From contig JAJZZW010000086.1 in NCBI GenBank assembly GCA_021797385.1, positions 1 through 7,928 of the forward strand: DNA of 7,928 nt, written 5' to 3'. The position numbers and the translations under genes were made by a program. Source of the DNA: Thermoplasmata archaeon (GTDB taxonomy: Archaea; Thermoplasmatota; Thermoplasmata; Thermoplasmatales; Thermoplasmataceae). Shown piece after piece: positions 6,511-7,928 of the stretch (position 1 is its first letter; each line of letters opens with the position of its first letter). The notes below the pieces were generated by a model. That model saw only the letters and a program-made list of their open reading frames with translations, was not told where the DNA came from and did no database searches.

Positions 6511-7007
6511 GGATTCATAAAAGTTCTTTATGAGTTTTCTATACATGGGGATATAGTATGGTTGAGTTTAGACCAACATATACAGGCAGTATATATGCAA
6601 ACGTAGATCGGCAAACACATAGAGGAGGTTGCGGATCTCGCCATTTTCAGACCAAACTTCATAATCAGTATAGGCCATATTCTTATAGTTATACTACTTC
6701 TAATGCCGGTAATCCTGCCTCCAAAAATATCTGGATACCTTGAATCCAAGGAGGCATCAGAACTTGCTATAATGAACTATCCCCACACAGTAGTACCTTT
6801 GCCCCTGATCGGCATTGTACCCCAATGATTATTCCGGGTATATTCCAACCCATAGCTGGCAAGATAAGTTATATAATATTATCCGGCAAGATACCTGGTT
6901 ATGAAAAGCCTGTTGTAATTGCCATCCCGCTGAACAGGGTTTCAACTCAGGTTTCAATTAATCATAAAAACCGTGATGGACTCTTCTTATTTTTATCCTT
7001 TTCATAA
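6511..7007 (+). pseudogene. Probable remnant of a membrane protein gene
   Basis: No intact gene is seen here, but protein-like reading survives in pieces. In one frame, 6511-6603 is open and includes IVWLSLDQHIQAVYMQT. It is interrupted by TAG at 6604-6606 and then open again for 73 codons (6607-6825), ending at TGA 6826-6828. That second piece starts with a charged stretch (IGKHIEEVADLA), contains a clear hydrophobic membrane-helix-like run (about 6655-6720, with ILIVILLLM), then a polar loop (YLESKEASELA) and another apolar part (VVPLPLIGIV). A shifted frame continues from an ATG at 6825 to a stop at 7005-7007 with further plausible sequence (PVVIAIPLN). A stop plus a frame change, with no good start codon, points to a decayed gene. 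I do not recognise the parent family. It could instead be ordinary intergenic DNA with chance open frames. Confidence 0.4.
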
Positions 7008-7013
7008 ACATTA

Positions 7014-7022
7014 TTATAAATA
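7014..7022 (+). promoter_or_regulatory. Putative TATA box before the zinc-finger/helical-domain gene
   Basis: TTATAAATA directly abuts the ATG at 7023 and is centred 20 bases before the in-frame ATG at 7038. If used, transcription would begin near 7038-7043, favouring the later start. A weaker T-rich candidate (CTTATTTTTAT, about 6986-6996) would serve the ATG at 7023. Confidence 0.35.
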
Positions 7023-7928
7023 ATGGATTTTAATATTATGGCTGTTTGCCCAGTATGCAATGCAAAATTTGATTCTGGTGATTATTACACAATGGCGACT
7101 CATTTTATAAATCTTGCAGAGGATAGCGATGCCTACCATGTGCAGTGGATAAACAGAAATATTTCCAGGAAGAAGATGGATATCACACAGTTCACATCTG
7201 CCATAGAAAATTTTTATAATATTGCACACGGCGGAATAAAAGAATGGATAATAAATAAGTTCGTGGAGCAGTTCCGGGGAGAAAATCCCCATCCTTTCAT
7301 ATTGAAAATGCAGAGTTACAGCAAACCGGTTATGATGGGGTATGCTATAGAACATTATTTCTTTCTAAAACAATGGGTTAAGTCCTGTTCAATAATTATA
7401 TCGAAAACCGATCTGGATGATGTCCAGAGATACGAAATTGAAAATATACTTTCGGAATATTATGGCAGAGGCAGAAAGAAGCCACACATCGAGCTTCTAC
7501 TTGAGATGGGAGAGGAACTGGGCATGGATCGTGTTCAGATTTTCGCTACTGAGCCCCTGGATAGTACTAAATTTGCAATATCACGCTGGAAGGAGATTAC
7601 AAATAGCTGTAACTGGATATGCATAATGGCGGCAATGCATTCGCTTGAGCTTGTTGCAAACAGCAAATTAAATAATTATGGTGCAAAATACGATTACTTT
7701 AATCCAGGGATGCTCGATTCTCCCCTGGTGCCTGACAGCGTTAAGAAGTTCCTCGGGGAAGGATATAAGAGCGATTATTCACACTCCTTCAGGGCACTGG
7801 ATATAATTGCAAAATACTGCCACGATTATAATATGGAAGGCATTCAGGACGCTTATCTTATGTCAGCATATGTATTTGACAGGTATTTAGAGGCCAGAAT
7901 GGAAAGAGGTGAAATGTTACCAGTTCTA
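7023..7928 (+). CDS. Zinc-finger-like plus putative heme-oxygenase/TenA/PqqC-like protein, 3' end beyond the window
   Basis: The frame stays open for 302 codons to the last base of the window, so the C-terminus is missing. Residues 9-39 hold a C-x2-C-x14-H-x11-H arrangement (C9, C12, H27, H39) that could bind zinc; it is followed by HVQWINRNI (39-47). From about residue 55 the protein is helical and has features reminiscent of the heme-oxygenase-like fold that includes TenA, PqqC and dimetal oxidases: GYAIEHYFF (106-114) with E110 and H111, PHIELLLEMGEELG (154-167), MHSLEL (205-210) with E209, and SDYSH (250-254) with D251 and H254. These acidic and His residues on successive helices could be metal ligands, but the classical HxxxDxxH pattern is incomplete because Gly occupies the first His place. 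The start may be ATG 7023 or ATG 7038 (MAVCPVC). The family call is by pattern only, and no reaction is proposed. Confidence 0.7.
   Translation, partial: MDFNIMAVCPVCNAKFDSGDYYTMATHFINLAEDSDAYHVQWINRNISRKKMDITQFTSAIENFYNIAHGGIKEWIINKFVEQFRGENPHPFILKMQSYSKPVMMGYAIEHYFFLKQWVKSCSIIISKTDLDDVQRYEIENILSEYYGRGRKKPHIELLLEMGEELGMDRVQIFATEPLDSTKFAISRWKEITNSCNWICIMAAMHSLELVANSKLNNYGAKYDYFNPGMLDSPLVPDSVKKFLGEGYKSDYSHSFRALDIIAKYCHDYNMEGIQDAYLMSAYVFDRYLEARMERGEMLPVL

Noticed and set aside
6604..6606. In-frame TAG between two coding-like pieces, considered as a read-through or pyrrolysine codon.
   Set aside because: There is no convincing start for the frame, a further stop and frame change follow at 6825-6828, and nothing in the window hints at pyrrolysine machinery. 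A decayed gene is the simpler explanation.
7276..7290. Short inverted repeat GGGGA...TCCCC that could form a hairpin.
   Set aside because: It lies inside an open, well-formed coding frame with no T tract after it, so a terminator or regulatory role is unsupported.

Overview
The window looks like chromosomal DNA of an acidophilic or heterotrophic archaeon of the Thermoplasmatales type (the Ferroplasma, Acidiplasma, Picrophilus and Cuniculiplasma neighbourhood). The DNA is moderately AT-rich, Arg is mostly AGG/AGA, and ATA is common for Ile. Gaps between genes are short and very AT-rich. Start codons lack Shine-Dalgarno sequences but often have a TATA-like element centred about 24-25 bases upstream, which is the pattern of leaderless archaeal transcripts. 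The taxon is inferred from style and gene content; no marker gene is present.

Layout. At 57-596 (+) is a peptide methionine sulfoxide reductase A, convergent with a small gene of unknown function at 593-922 (-); their stop codons overlap in one TTAA. Next come three co-directional (+) genes: a molybdopterin-binding large subunit of the xanthine dehydrogenase/aldehyde oxidoreductase superfamily (940-3087, start uncertain), an aldose 1-epimerase (3166-3981), and a short-chain dehydrogenase resembling Bacillus glucose 1-dehydrogenase (4038-4823). A sugar-porter MFS transporter (4897-6378, -) converges on them. Positions 6379-7022 carry promoter elements and what appears to be a decayed membrane-protein gene. 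The window ends inside a (+) gene (7023-7928, truncated by the window edge) with an N-terminal CCHH zinc-finger-like motif and a putative heme-oxygenase/TenA/PqqC-like helical domain.

How the genes fit together. Transporter, epimerase, glucose-type dehydrogenase and aldehyde-oxidoreductase-type molybdoenzyme form a plausible sugar uptake and oxidation cluster. Sugar would enter by the MFS porter, be converted between anomers by the epimerase, and be oxidised at C1 by the dehydrogenase. The molybdoenzyme could oxidise an aldehyde such as glyceraldehyde, as in the non-phosphorylative Entner-Doudoroff route known from related archaea. The substrates are inferred from family and context. The FAD and 2Fe-2S subunits normally paired with the molybdoenzyme are not in the window.

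I see no tRNA, rRNA, CRISPR array, insertion sequence or defence system, and no clear evidence of a wholly new system. The points most worth a second look are the molybdoenzyme subunit without partners, the zinc-finger/helical fusion, the decayed gene, and the Bacillus-like dehydrogenase.
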